Origin: Malurus cyaneus samueli
Lineage: Eukaryota; Chordata; Aves; Passeriformes; Maluridae
Assembly (NCBI GenBank): GCA_009741485.1
Contig: CM019218.1
Location: 47,408,963 to 47,472,962, forward strand
Length of the DNA: 64,000 nucleotides
Reading direction: 5' to 3'
Position 1 is the stretch's first letter. Each line of letters starts with the position of its first letter. The notes beneath the pieces are model-generated. The model was given only the letters and a program-made list of their open reading frames with translations. It was not told the DNA's origin and did no database searches. Below are positions 1 through 12,200 of this stretch, one piece after another. Position numbers and translations under genes: made by a program.

Positions 1-2937
1 AGGCTGCAATTCTTTCTCCGGACAGCCTTAAAGCTCTGCAAGAGGTGCATTTTTCATCAGTATTAATTTTGTAGGGTTTATTGATTGGTTTCTTTTTTTT
101 CCCCAAGCTCTTTAAACATGTTTGCATATCTAATAGGAAGAAAATGTAAATTTTTAAATATTACAAAAGTGAATTCTTTCAAGCACTAAGAGAAGCAGGA
201 ATAACCAATAGGGAAATAGTGTAACTATGTTAGAGAATTTAAGGAAAAGCTGCAAATCCAAAGAAATTCTTGCTAATTCTTGCTTCTTAATGTGTAAAGA
301 TATTTAAGGTTTCAGTCCTGCCAGGATCCCAATCCAGCAAACTACTTAAGGATGTTCATAGGAAACAAAATGAAAAATCCCACATGTTAAAAGCCTGACA
401 CCTGCTTAAATGCTTTGCTACATTAGGGCCAGCAACCTCAGCACTTCTCAGACAAGCTGCGTGTGAATGAATGTTCACTGAAATCAGCTCTGTTGTCCTT
501 TGGCACTTGCCTTCAATCCCTCCAAACACCCCATGGTTTGTGCATGTGCCCCTTCTGGCTTGTCTCAGCACAGCTGCTGGCTCACCATTAAAATGCCTAG
601 AGTACCAATGGCTTCTAAGACTTTGAAACAACTCTTGAAGAAATTCAAGAGAAATCTGGTACAGAAACTTCCAGTAACAACAACACTGAATAGAACACAC
701 CCCTCATGCTCCAGCTTAGATTCAGTGCATTGTTTTCATGCCTCATAGGGAATGGCTGCATAGCACACCTACCTTGAGGTCTACACAGAAGCTGTTGCCC
801 TCAGCTGTTCATTTGGAAGTGACACACTTTCCATGGTAGATGTGGATTTTCCTGCTTAGAGCACCAGTCCCATTCTATCCCTGGTTCTTATGCTCCACAC
901 TGAGTCACTCACACCCTGAATTTTGCAAAATGCATGTCTAGCCAGGAAGATAGAGTGTGTGCTTGAAGCCAAATCATTTCATTGAGCTTTGAGCATGTTC
1001 TTAGTCAAATAAAGCAAGTTTCTGCCTTGTAGAAATAAACACGTTTTTCTTCACATTCCTTGCTTTGCATAGTTCCTTTATCTTCCAATAACTTTAAGAA
1101 GTCTAGCTCTGGTTGCCAGATTTGATAGAGGTACCAGACATACTCAAAAACCTGTATTTTCTGGACTAGAAAGGAACACATCTAGTTCAAAAATTTAATA
1201 GCTCTAAGAAAAAGTATCAGTCTATTTTATCCTCTACTGTGTGAACATAACTCTCAGTTAAAGACAATTAGGGTAAATTGAATAACTCTAAAATGTGAAA
1301 ATTTGGCCAACACATTTTTTAGGCAAATTAAATACACACAGATTGTAGCTGGCAATCTATTTCCAATGATAAAGTAAGAGACACAGCAATGTTCTGTACA
1401 GACCTTCACATCTTTCATTACTAGAAACAAAATTGCATAGCCACCAAGCCTTTAGACGTGCGTCACAATGAAGAAATAGTACAAAAAATATGCAGTTGTG
1501 GGCAAATTAAGGTCTTTCAAATGACAGCATGGATTCATGGAGAAAAGGAAACACAAAAGTAGAGGATCTTGTGAATAACAAGTTGAACGAGGAACAATGA
1601 TACCACAATTCAAACTCAAATAATAGCTTATCACTCAGAAAAAAAAAATAGAACAAGGTTGAAAAATAAAGGTTACTTTTGGTTATATGTAAGTTTGTTT
1701 CATTCTTTACCAATATCCTAAAGAGTGTGTGTGCATACTGTCCTGTTCTGGTAAAAAGAGGTGATGCAAGGGATACATATCTGTGGGAAAAAAACTCTTC
1801 AAACACATAAACACTGTGTCAGCACACTGTGGAGTTGACACAGCATGGTGGCTCACAGGAATCTGCAGTTTAATCAGTCATCCTCTGCTCCCCTATACTG
1901 CACAAATGGTTATTTTAAACATCAAAACTGAAAAATCCCATCTTTATGAGCTGAAAGCCACGTTACTAGGAAAAAAAGATATGGAGGAACATGAGATTGT
2001 CTCCCTCCTTTTAAATATAATAGAAAGAAAAAAAATTATTTATCAAATGAACCTCCTGACTTCTTGTCAGCATAAGCACTTCATTCATCACCAAAGTTTT
2101 GTTGAACCAGGGAATATTCCTTTGATACTGCAATGTTAGAAAATCCACCTTGATGTAATGACACTACTGCCTATAATTTCTAGTGGCACTTTAAAGGATG
2201 AACTCTTAAGGTGCTGCTGCAGAAAAATTTAAGTTACAGCTACATACTGTGAGACCAAACAGGTTTTATAGCAGTATTTTCAGCTTGTGTACCAATATTG
2301 ATCAACACTGAATTGATGATGGATCCCTGTCAACAGAGCTGACTTGCACTGAACTTTGGCCAATTGGTCAACATTCAATCAATCTCACTGAAGACCCTTT
2401 CTGCATCACTTTTGTTACTTCAGAAGAATATTTTGGAAAAACCATAAACATCAAGACTTTTCTCACTGTTTCTTTATACTTTAACGTATTTTTGCACTGG
2501 TTTTGATCCATTTGTACAACATTTGTACAAAATAAGTCTCACAGTCCAAGGAGAAACTGTATCCAACCACAAATAAAATCAGAACTACACCTGCTTTATG
2601 TTTTAAAAGGGTCTGAAAATGGTCATAGCTACTAATGACCTTCTTCATTAAAGGTAATTCCCCCTCTTTCTTAGCCAACTAAACTGAGGGCAAAAGGCAG
2701 AGGAGGGCTTTGTTCACTCCCCACACACTGTGCACTTGTGCAGAAAGGCAGAAACTGATGGTTTTAGCAACACATTGAAGGTTTCTGGCCTCCCTGGTAC
2801 CACACGGCTTGCTCAGAAAAGCAAGTTTACTGTAAAACTGATACAACAGACACGCTATGTTTATCAAGCAATAAAACTTTCTGATAGCTCCAGGAGAGCT
2901 TTTATCCATCCAAGATATTAAAGGGACTATAGATATC
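1..2937. other. Intergenic, no gene recognised
   Basis: AT-rich sequence. The open frames here are short (under 120 codons), overlap on both strands and resemble no protein family I know. No splice-bounded exon, RNA gene or clear repeat was recognised. A direct repeat of a TTTGTACAA-type motif near 2510-2530 is the only local structure noted. Confidence 0.6.
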
Positions 2938-3360
2938 TCATAGAATCGTCAAGGTTGGAAAACACCTCAAAGATCATGAAGCCCAACCCTTGAACAACCA
3001 CCACCTTGTCAACTAAACCATAGCACAAAGTGCCTCATCTGGTTGTTTCTTCAGCACTTCCAGGGATGGCAACTCCACCCATTCCAAATGCTCAAACATT
3101 TGAGTGCAGAAATTTTCCTGATGTCCAACTTGAAGCTCCCCTGCAGCAGCCTGAGGCCATTTAATCTCACTCTGTCATTAAATTGCCTGAGAGAAAAGGC
3201 CAACCCAACATCTCTTCTCAGGTGGCTGTAAAGAGCAACAAATTCTCCCCTGAGCTTCCTCTTCTCCCAGTTCTCTCAGCCATTCCTCACAGGACTTATG
3301 CTCCAGATCTTTCACCACCTCTGCTGCCCATACCTGCAGAACTGAACCATTTTTCAGTCA
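2938..3360 (-). mobile_element. CR1 LINE 3' fragment (reverse orientation)
   Basis: The stretch opens with a CR1-tail signature in reverse complement (TAGAATCGTCAAGGTTGGAA), then AAGATCATGAAGCCCAACC. It continues with the usual CR1 3'-end vocabulary read backwards, such as 'aactccaccc attccaa' and 'ctgcagcagcctgaggcc'. CR1 is the dominant LINE of birds and its copies are typically 5'-truncated, as here. The copy is diverged and has no usable reading frame. The left edge is fairly sharp; the right edge is a judgement by eye. Confidence 0.8.
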
Positions 3361-6300
3361 GATTTCTACTAGGCTTTTCATCATTTTGTGAATAATTTAT
3401 CTGTTAACTGGCCATCCACTGAATTTTTATAAATATATTAAGAAACCATTGCACATTTAACTACCTTCCATGTAAACATATCAGCTGCATAAAATAATTT
3501 GCAGATCAAATTTCTCTTTTCAAGGCAACACTCGTCACCTTTTCCACCTTTCAAGACAACACTAAAATGGGCATTATAAAATATAAGTTTTAAACTGTAT
3601 CCTGTTTTTCTCCTGTTAATACCCCAACAGGTGCACGGGGTACCAGCACTATTCAGACCACCACTGAGACAAGACAGAAAAATCAGCTTTTACAGGCCCT
3701 GTATGAGTGGCTGCTTTATTTGATTTATTACAGCAGAGGCCACATAAAATGCTCTGTGGTCTTCGGAACAGGAGGCCTTGGGTAGTGATGCTGCAGCAGG
3801 AAGGGGTTGCAGCCTCCCAGCAAAGCCGTGGAAGAGACCAAGACAAGCAGACTGAATAAAAAAAACAGGCCTGTCCTGAACTCCACAGAACTCCAAGCAG
3901 GAGACAAGACTTCCTATATTAGATGGGCTGCCAAAAAATTATGTCAGCCAAGCTTTAGGATTGTATTTCCCTGAGTTTTTTTTTAGTCTCTTCTTCACCA
4001 AATCAACACTGTATTGTTCAACTATAAACACAGCTGATTCTGCCCTTTATGCAGAATGAAACAAGTGTTTATCAGCTGTCTCAAAGTCATGAAAGGGCAA
4101 AAAGAAAAACTGAGGTATTTGGCCATCCTAGTACATCAGACTATCAAAGCATTTGAACATGGTCACACATCTGTGTTAACATTAAAGAACATTTATACTA
4201 CATACTACATTTGTGTAATGACTTATCTACATTCCAGTAAAAAAATTACCCTTTAATAAATTAACTTGACAGATTAACTCTGCAAGAATAGAAAGCTGTC
4301 ATACTTAAAGGCTGTAACATAGTTCTGCCCCACAGCTTCTGGCAAAGAAGAGATTGACATAACTTTTCAACATCCCTAGTTAATACATTGGCAAAAGGCA
4401 GAAGAATTTATATGCCTCTTGTGAAAGGTTTTGTTAAAATTGCATCTATTTTTGCAGCAGATCTTATAAATCCAAATCCATCTGCAAATATCCCTCAGTT
4501 TCCAGAGCACTGAAGCCATCAGGACCCCAGCTCATCTGAGATCAATGATGAAATCCCTGTCTTCCCACGTGCTCTGTGTCATATGCAGATTGCATATTGC
4601 CTGAAAAAATAAATAGCAAACCCCTGACAAAAAGGCAAGGTAGGGATTTATTCTTGCTTTGCTTGTAGGTACCACATATTTGAGCTTGAACTCTAAAAAT
4701 TCCAGGAAGCCAAAGAGCAAACCAGAACAAACAGATCAAGCACAGCACAGTTTTCCCAGGTCTGCCACAGCCAATCTGCTCTTTTAGCAGTTCCTGTAGG
4801 AAGTGGTCACCTTGCACACTGGTTTTAATTTCAAATATTTGAGGCCATTGCCTACTTAGAAATACTTTTTGGTCTCTCTTGACTCCTGGATCATGTTCTC
4901 ATGTGTGCCTAAGACTAAATGAGACTTTGGGTATTCACTAGTTTATTTTTGCTACAATTTACCTCGTATTTACCTTTCCTACATATATGTTTGAATCACT
5001 TAAGAATGAATAGCCTCGAGTCTTTCTAGGAAAGGCATTACAGTATGTGCTGTGAAATTACTTTTCTTGTCAGCCACCTATGAAAAGTTGGCTTCACAAG
5101 AGCACTTATCACAGAAACCCCCAAAATACACTTCCCTACACTCACTGTAGCACAGAATGTGATGTGCCACAGCCATTTCCTTCTCCTGAGGATGCCACAT
5201 AATTGTGGTATCTGAGATAATGCTGCAAGCATGGACAAATGCTAACATTTCAAATGGAAAAATGATAGCTTGCACAGTAATTGCAGGCTATCATAAATGC
5301 CAGAGTTACTTAATTGCAAGACAAAACAAAGGCTGGCCCCAGTTTGAGGCAGTCAAACTCCACAGCAATCAAAATAAAAATAAAAAGTCTTTGACCAAAA
5401 TGTTTTTTTTGGTTGTTTTTTACTGGAAATTGTGAGGCAGCTTGGCCTCAATAAATCAGAGGTTGAGCCAGCCAAACTATAGGTCTCCTCTCCACGAGGA
5501 CCCTGGTTTGGGGCCTTTGGGCTTTCTGGCAAGGAAAGGAAGGAAAAAAAAGAGAGACAGGAACATCCACAAACTTGAAATATTCTTTCCAAAAATACCA
5601 ACCATGAGCCAGGTCAAAGGGAGGCAGGCATTGCAGAGTCAGGCATTGCTTTACAGAGACCTGGAGCAATGCAGAGTTTGTCTGGTATTTCAGATATGAT
5701 CTCATCTTCACCATGGGCACTTTGTTTTTGGAATCAAATCCATAACAAGTAATGAACATATTGATTTGGCACACAAAATTGCACTCCATTATTTCTCCAA
5801 AATCTAAAGTTATAGTTGATTTTACTCAGTATATGCAACAACTAAATACAGTCTCAAAGTTCAAATAATACTTTTACAACAGTGTGATGGGTCAGCTGCC
5901 TCCTTCAAGCAATTCCCTCTTTAGCAATGTCTTTCAATTTCTTGCCTCCCCATCTAATTTTCTTCAAACCCATTACCCCTATGCCTATTCCTTCAATTTA
6001 TTTTGGAGGCACCTAGGCTGGGATAGGGGAGAGGGAAAAAAAGTATTTTAAGTTGAAAAAATCTTTATAAATCTTGAATGCATTTATAACAAAAACTTGA
6101 GACAGTGTGAAAACTCTTCATGTATTATCCTTTAATGAGAACTTTTCTCCCCAGACTAGTTCACTGTTCTTGTTATTAAAGAGTTCTAGCTCCTCACTCT
6201 TTTCCCCTTCTCCTCCCCTTTCTGACACACTGTATCCACTTTTGAAAGAAACTGGGAATTTTGAGCCCTTTCCATTCCTGGCGTGTTAGCTGCTACAGAG

Positions 6301-7267
6301 GCCTCTCATTAGTAGACTGCATAAATAGTACTCAAGCCATAATGGTGCAAAACAATATTCTAAAGGAACAATTATTCATGTGATAAGAAGGGCCTCATTT
6401 GTTTTCCATAGAAATAGATCTGATAAATTTAATTTTTCTATTTTGAAAGACCATTAAACTATAGTCTGCCTTTGACAAAATGGTATGGAGATTCACAATA
6501 CTATACAAAGTTTTTGTTTGATTTATATTAAGTTTTATTTACCATTAGTCTGTGATATAGTTTGTTGTGCTTAGCATTTGAGAATGACAGTTAAAAAGCT
6601 GCCGAAAATAGAAGCAAATAATGAGACTCTATAGCTGGGTCAAAAAAAAAAATGCAAGATTCAAGAGAAAAGCCAAAATTATCTCTTACTATAAGTGCAA
6701 GAGGTGTCGACTAGGATCATAAAGGCAAAAACCACAAAGAGAAACTCAAGGTACAGGGAACCTGATTAAATTTCAGACTATTCTTCTGTCTGTCCTTGAG
6801 GCACAATTGCCAACCTGTGCACAGAAAAAACTCCAAAATCTGCCACAAGGTTCCTGTGAGATAGCCTCACTCTGGCAAAATGCACATTTTTATAAGCACT
6901 TCATTCAGATGTCATGCTTACCCATGGAGACCACCAAGGACTACGGCAAGGAAAAGGAAAGAATATTCTTGAATACAATGATATTGGCTGGATCACATCC
7001 TGCCACTGGGTCATTTTTCTGTGTATGAGGGGTTTTAGAGGGAGATGGAACAGAACACTAGACCAGCACTAGCCATGAGCTCTGGCACTGCTCATGAATA
7101 CTGCACAAGGGGGCATTCTCGTTAAAAGTTATAATTCAAAAGAGACAGAGTGTTCACCTTATGCAGTTTATGAGTAGGATCGTTTTTAGAAAGCAATTTA
7201 AAGGATTTTGAAGTCTCACTGCTCCTTTCACTTCTTGAACAAGGCTTTTCATTTGTTTTTATGTTTG

Positions 7268-7289
7268 TTTTTTTTTTTTTTTTTTAAAN
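7268..7289. repeat. Poly(T) tract ending near an ambiguous base
   Basis: Eighteen consecutive T at 7268-7285 are followed by AAA and the only N in the window, at 7289. The uncalled base next to a homopolymer points to a sequencing or assembly limit at this site. Confidence 0.9.
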
Positions 7290-8512
7290 CCTAAAGAAAA
7301 TTGAATGAAGTTATTTCATAAAGAAAGTAAATTCCTCTCTCATCAATCAGTGCAATAACAAATCCTTAGGACCCCGGGAGCGGCCTTCCACTTTTGACTT
7401 TAGTTTGGACAAGGACTCGTGCTGCAACCAGCACATTTCTGTCAATCTACATCGAACCTCATCTCGCTTATTACCATGTTCAGTTCACCACTGAAATTAA
7501 GGTGATGGTGTGACTTCCACTCATTATCATCATCACCATGATGGAAGTACGGAGGATCCAAAAGCATCAGAAATTTAAATGATTAAATTGAAAGAGAAGC
7601 AAAACTTCTGTCCTCCTTATCTTTCATATTTGCCCTATTTTTGCTTAAAAAAGAAGAATGCAGCAGTGACACATTCATAACTATGAACAGTTTTGCCACT
7701 TTTGTTCTTTATTATGAACAAGCAACATTAACAGGTGAGCAAAGGACTTCATAGTAGTCCTGGCAATTTACAGCATTTCCTCTCTCGGCTTTCACATCTG
7801 CACAAACACTCACCGTGATGCTCAGACCAAGACAATGACTCTATTTTTGTCACATTGCCACCCTTCAAACTAACAAGACACTTACCAACACGACAATTTA
7901 GTGTTACATCATTTTGGACCTGTGTATAGTGCCCAGACCTCTTTCATCATTGACCTTTCTGCAACGTGCTGGTCCTGCAGGATATCATGAAAATAACTGT
8001 ATAAATCACAAATTTTGTCTGGAGATTAATAGATCCAACAGCTGATAATCTTTAGTGTTCCCAGCTTTGCCAAACATTTCAATGGGGAATTGTACTCTTT
8101 GGATCAACGGTGAGGGCTTGGGGATTATTTTAGAGACAGAAAGGAAAAGCAGATCTGGGGGCTTTAGAGGAAAAAAATGGGGGACAGAACAGACTTATAA
8201 TTAAAAAAAATGCTATTGCCAAATTGTTTACTACAAAATTTACAGCACCTGCTGTTTGACTGAAACAAGCTCTCACAGGTGTTGGCTGTATTAATCCTAA
8301 CACACACTTGGAAACACATTTTCTGCTGGCACAGTAATTTGGAACTGAGCTTCATTTTCCATGCTACAGACCCCCCTAAAAATAAACCCAGCAAACATGC
8401 ACACCTATTTCTCATTGAGCAGAAAAAAAATTAATTAAAACATCACCCCACCTTCCAAAGCATAGAAAACCAACCTCTAAGCAGGAATCAATGCAAATAT
8501 TCATCCCTCATT

Positions 8513-8555
8513 ATGATGGATAAATCATCATTACAAGCTCAGCTGAAGCTTGTAA
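8513..8555. repeat. Two adjacent small inverted repeats
   Basis: ATGATG (8513-8518) pairs with CATCAT (8526-8531) across a 7-base loop. Directly after it, TTACAAGCT (8531-8539) pairs perfectly with AGCTTGTAA (8547-8555) across another 7-base loop that contains CAGCTG. No coding context was seen. Confidence 0.7.
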
Positions 8556-9191
8556 ATGCAGAGGTAGGTTTGCTCATACAGTACATAATCACAATTTTCT
8601 CTCCAAATCCTGCATTTCATAGGCAGTTCATTGTCTCTCCATTTGTAGAAGACAAAAAAATAGCAATGAAAGTTTAGAGGACTCTTTACCAGGAAATATA
8701 TTTAAGATTTATCCCAGATTCAAACACATTACTAATTTCAAAATTACTCCAGATTAAAAAAATGCAGTGATTTATATATCCTCACCAAATCACCCAGCCT
8801 TGACTGTCCAGCCAGCTGAGGCTTAGTTTTGTTCCTTATCTTGTGTTAACCCCTTTGCCAAGAGCTCTTCTCCTTTGCCTATGTAGTGTCCCTACAGCAG
8901 GACACCCAGGACCACCATACTCAGTGACTGCTATGGATTCCTACCAACAGCATTTTTCTGAGGAATATAGTCAGGAAAGGGAAAGGCAGTCCTTAAGTTA
9001 CTAAGCTAGTTAATTCTTAACATATGGAACAGAGAAAGGCAGTTTTCTGGCCAGGAAAGCTTTCTCACAACTGGCCTGTACAAAGGCTAATGAAAATGTT
9101 GAGAGTAAGGTAGTGTTCCAGCCAAAAACATTGAGAATATTTTAAATTAGATAATTTGAGGATGCTGATGTGTTAAATCTGCTCCTCCAAG

Positions 9192-9264
9192 GTGGTTTTT
9201 TTTTTTTGTTGTTGTTGTTTGGTGTTTCTTTTGGTTTTTGGTTGGGGTTTTTTGTTTTTTTTTG
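9192..9264. repeat. T-rich, GTT-containing low-complexity tract
   Basis: Runs of T alternate with a (GTT)n block and G-interrupted T stretches. This is ordinary low-complexity sequence and may be a decayed poly(A)/poly(T) tail. Confidence 0.8.
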
Positions 9265-12200
9265 CATCCAAGGTTATAAGGTCGTAAACCCACAGGTTTA
9301 ATATTTTAAATCTAGATCACAAGTTGCTAAGAAGGGCACCTATATGTTTATTAATTCACATATACAGGCTGCAAATAGTAAAACCCCTACATGTGGAACG
9401 GGACAAAGTTCTGCAATAGACAGGCTGTGTGTAAAATGTGCTATATCACACACACTGTGCCTTCTTCTTCTGGGATAGAAACTGTCACTGAGGATTTAAG
9501 TAATACAAAGTTCATAAGGAAGTCTGTGTCCATAAATCACAATTTGATTAAGCACCAGAAGTGTTCAGTGGCTCAGTCTCAGGACACTCAGAGCATGCTG
9601 AATGAACTGTCTGCAGAGCATTGCACCTACACAAGGGAACGTTGCACTTCCCTGAGTAGCAGCTGTACTCACACCCACAGGGAGAGACACAAAGTTTTAT
9701 CAAAAAGTCTGAACTATCTTTTGAATTGTGTGTTGCCTATTATCCAAATATAACAGCAAGGGATTGCACCAAGTCTATGAATTACTTGACTTCCTTTACA
9801 TGATGAGATCTAACCATAAAAGAATCTGCTTTGTTTTTCTAGGTTTGCATCCAAGTAGAACATGCTGAAAGACATCTGTTGCTTATACATTTTACAGGCT
9901 GATTATCTGTTCTTGCTGTCATATATTAGTTTGTACAGCCATACAGTTATATACACACAATTTTATAAATAAATTCAATTCTAGATCTCTTGAAGATGAA
10001 GTTACACTTTTTATTTTTTGTATAGAAAGTTTTGGCTCATTACCAAGCACCGCTTCCCACCTGGACAGTGGCTTGTACAGACAATGATTCTGTGGGCTCT
10101 GGTTCCATTCACTCACAAAGTGAAAAGCCACAAAGTTCAGCTGTTGAAAGTCAATTATTCAAAGCTGTGTGGCTTAATGGCCACAGGGTACTTTATTTGA
10201 GGTGCAGTATTGCTGTGGCCAAAAGTTTTGCTGGTGGATTATTTAGCACTTTTTTCCAAAGATTAGGTAGTTCCTTTTTGTAGTTGTTTGAAGTGGACCA
10301 AGGGAAAAAAAAAAACAGAAGAAAATCATTAACTCAAGAACAAACACTATTAAATAATAGATTCACCACTCTCTCTGCAAGTCATAGCCTTAGGAACACA
10401 TCTACCCAACACATCCAAGAAGAAATCCAACACAAAATCTGAACAAACAAAGACAGAATTGCTCTTTGCAATTTAGGAATGCTCACTGCAGACAAGGGCC
10501 AAGCACAGAGTTCTAGATTTGAACTTTTTAAGGCTTTTACTCACACTTGGGAAGACACAGAGAAGACAGATGGATATTGGTCATACGTACACAGTTTCTA
10601 AGCTCACTCAGGCTGAGGGATGGTACACTGGACACTTAACTAGATTTAAATATCTTGGAATCATTCTCAGATATTTATATCAGTGAATGCAAACACTTAG
10701 TTAGGAGTATCAACTAGGGCGCTAACAAAGAAAGATTTTGGCCCTAAGCCTCCAGCCTATGCTGGAGATCATGAGAGACAGACAAACCAAATGCCCAGAG
10801 CAACAAGAGGCAAGTTGACCTCCCCACTTCTGCAGCCAAGAAAGAGAAAATATCATCTGCAGGGTAAAGCTTAGGCAGCCTCCTGGAACACATCCTGAGC
10901 AGCCTGCTGTCCCTTGGCCTCCATTGGCAAAAGCTCCCATGGAACAGCAGGAGAAGTGTGAGGAGCTCCTGGGAGGAGCCCGCAGAGAGGGGAGAGCCTG
11001 TGGGATGTTGCTGCCATGCTGGGGAGTTCCTCCAAGCCCACAGAGCAGAAGGCTCCCGCGGGTTGAGCATCTGCCCTCAGGAGCGGGACCGAGCGGCCGG
11101 GCCTTCCCTCAGAGGAGGGGCCGGTGCACAGGGCCTGACTGCAGAGACGGGACAATGCCTCATCGCCATCACCCGACCCCGCACACGGCCCTGTTTACAG
11201 CTTCAGAATCCCCACCACAGAGTCAAATCCCACAAAGCAGCAGTACTTACACAACCTCCAGGTTCATGGAAATAAACCATGGCCTTCCTCTCGCGTGCTG
11301 GAGCTGCCTCTCTCTTTCCCCAGCTCAAGTCGCTCTCCACAGTGGCGGTCAGTCAGTGATATCCACTGATTTCACATTTGTCAAACACCATTTAAAACCT
11401 GTGCTCTGCCAGCAGCTGAAGTCAGACACCAGCTTCCGCGTGAAAGGCCCAAACAAAAAAGCACTTCCCTTAACTTCCACTCTCAAATACTTTCCAAACT
11501 GGTGGCAAGAATACAACCCACCTGTGCGAGCTGGTGGAGAGGCACAGGTTGTGCTTGTCAGCACCAAGCAGCAGCATGTGGGGAGCGATAAACAAACAGC
11601 TGTGGCAGAGGAAAGCTGTCCTGCTCACAATCCAGGCAATGCAAAACTCCCAACAAGAAGCTGTGCTTCACCCTGCGTCGGCAGCCAAGAGCTCCGTGCA
11701 ATAATCTTACTTTTCCTGTGTCTTCCTGTGCAGCTTTCTAAAGGAAAGAAATTCCCAGCATGTTCCTTGCACGGCATATCCCTTATCTTCTGACTGGAAG
11801 CACAAGAAAACTCATTGTGGCGAGACCCTGCTGCTGTAACGCTGATCGCATTTCAGTACCACTGATAAATAAAGAAAAGCCTTACATGGCAGTCTTCATT
11901 CTTAAAGACTCTTAAATCTGCAGCTTCAAATCCGCTTTATGCACTTTCAGTCACGTCAAAGTAAAACACTTTCCCCTAGAAAAAAAAATGAGGATGGTAG
12001 AAAAAGCCGCTGGGTTCTCCAGGCCCATTTAACAAATGAAACACTTGCTTTCTGTTTGGTGTAAAGTGACAGCTGGCTTATTAGAACTGACACTGATCCT
12101 CCCGAGAGGATTTCAGGGAGCGAATCACACAGGTGAAGGTCAACATGGCAAAGGAATTAAATGAAGAGAGGAAGGAAGAGGCTTCCTCCTAAGGACAGAA

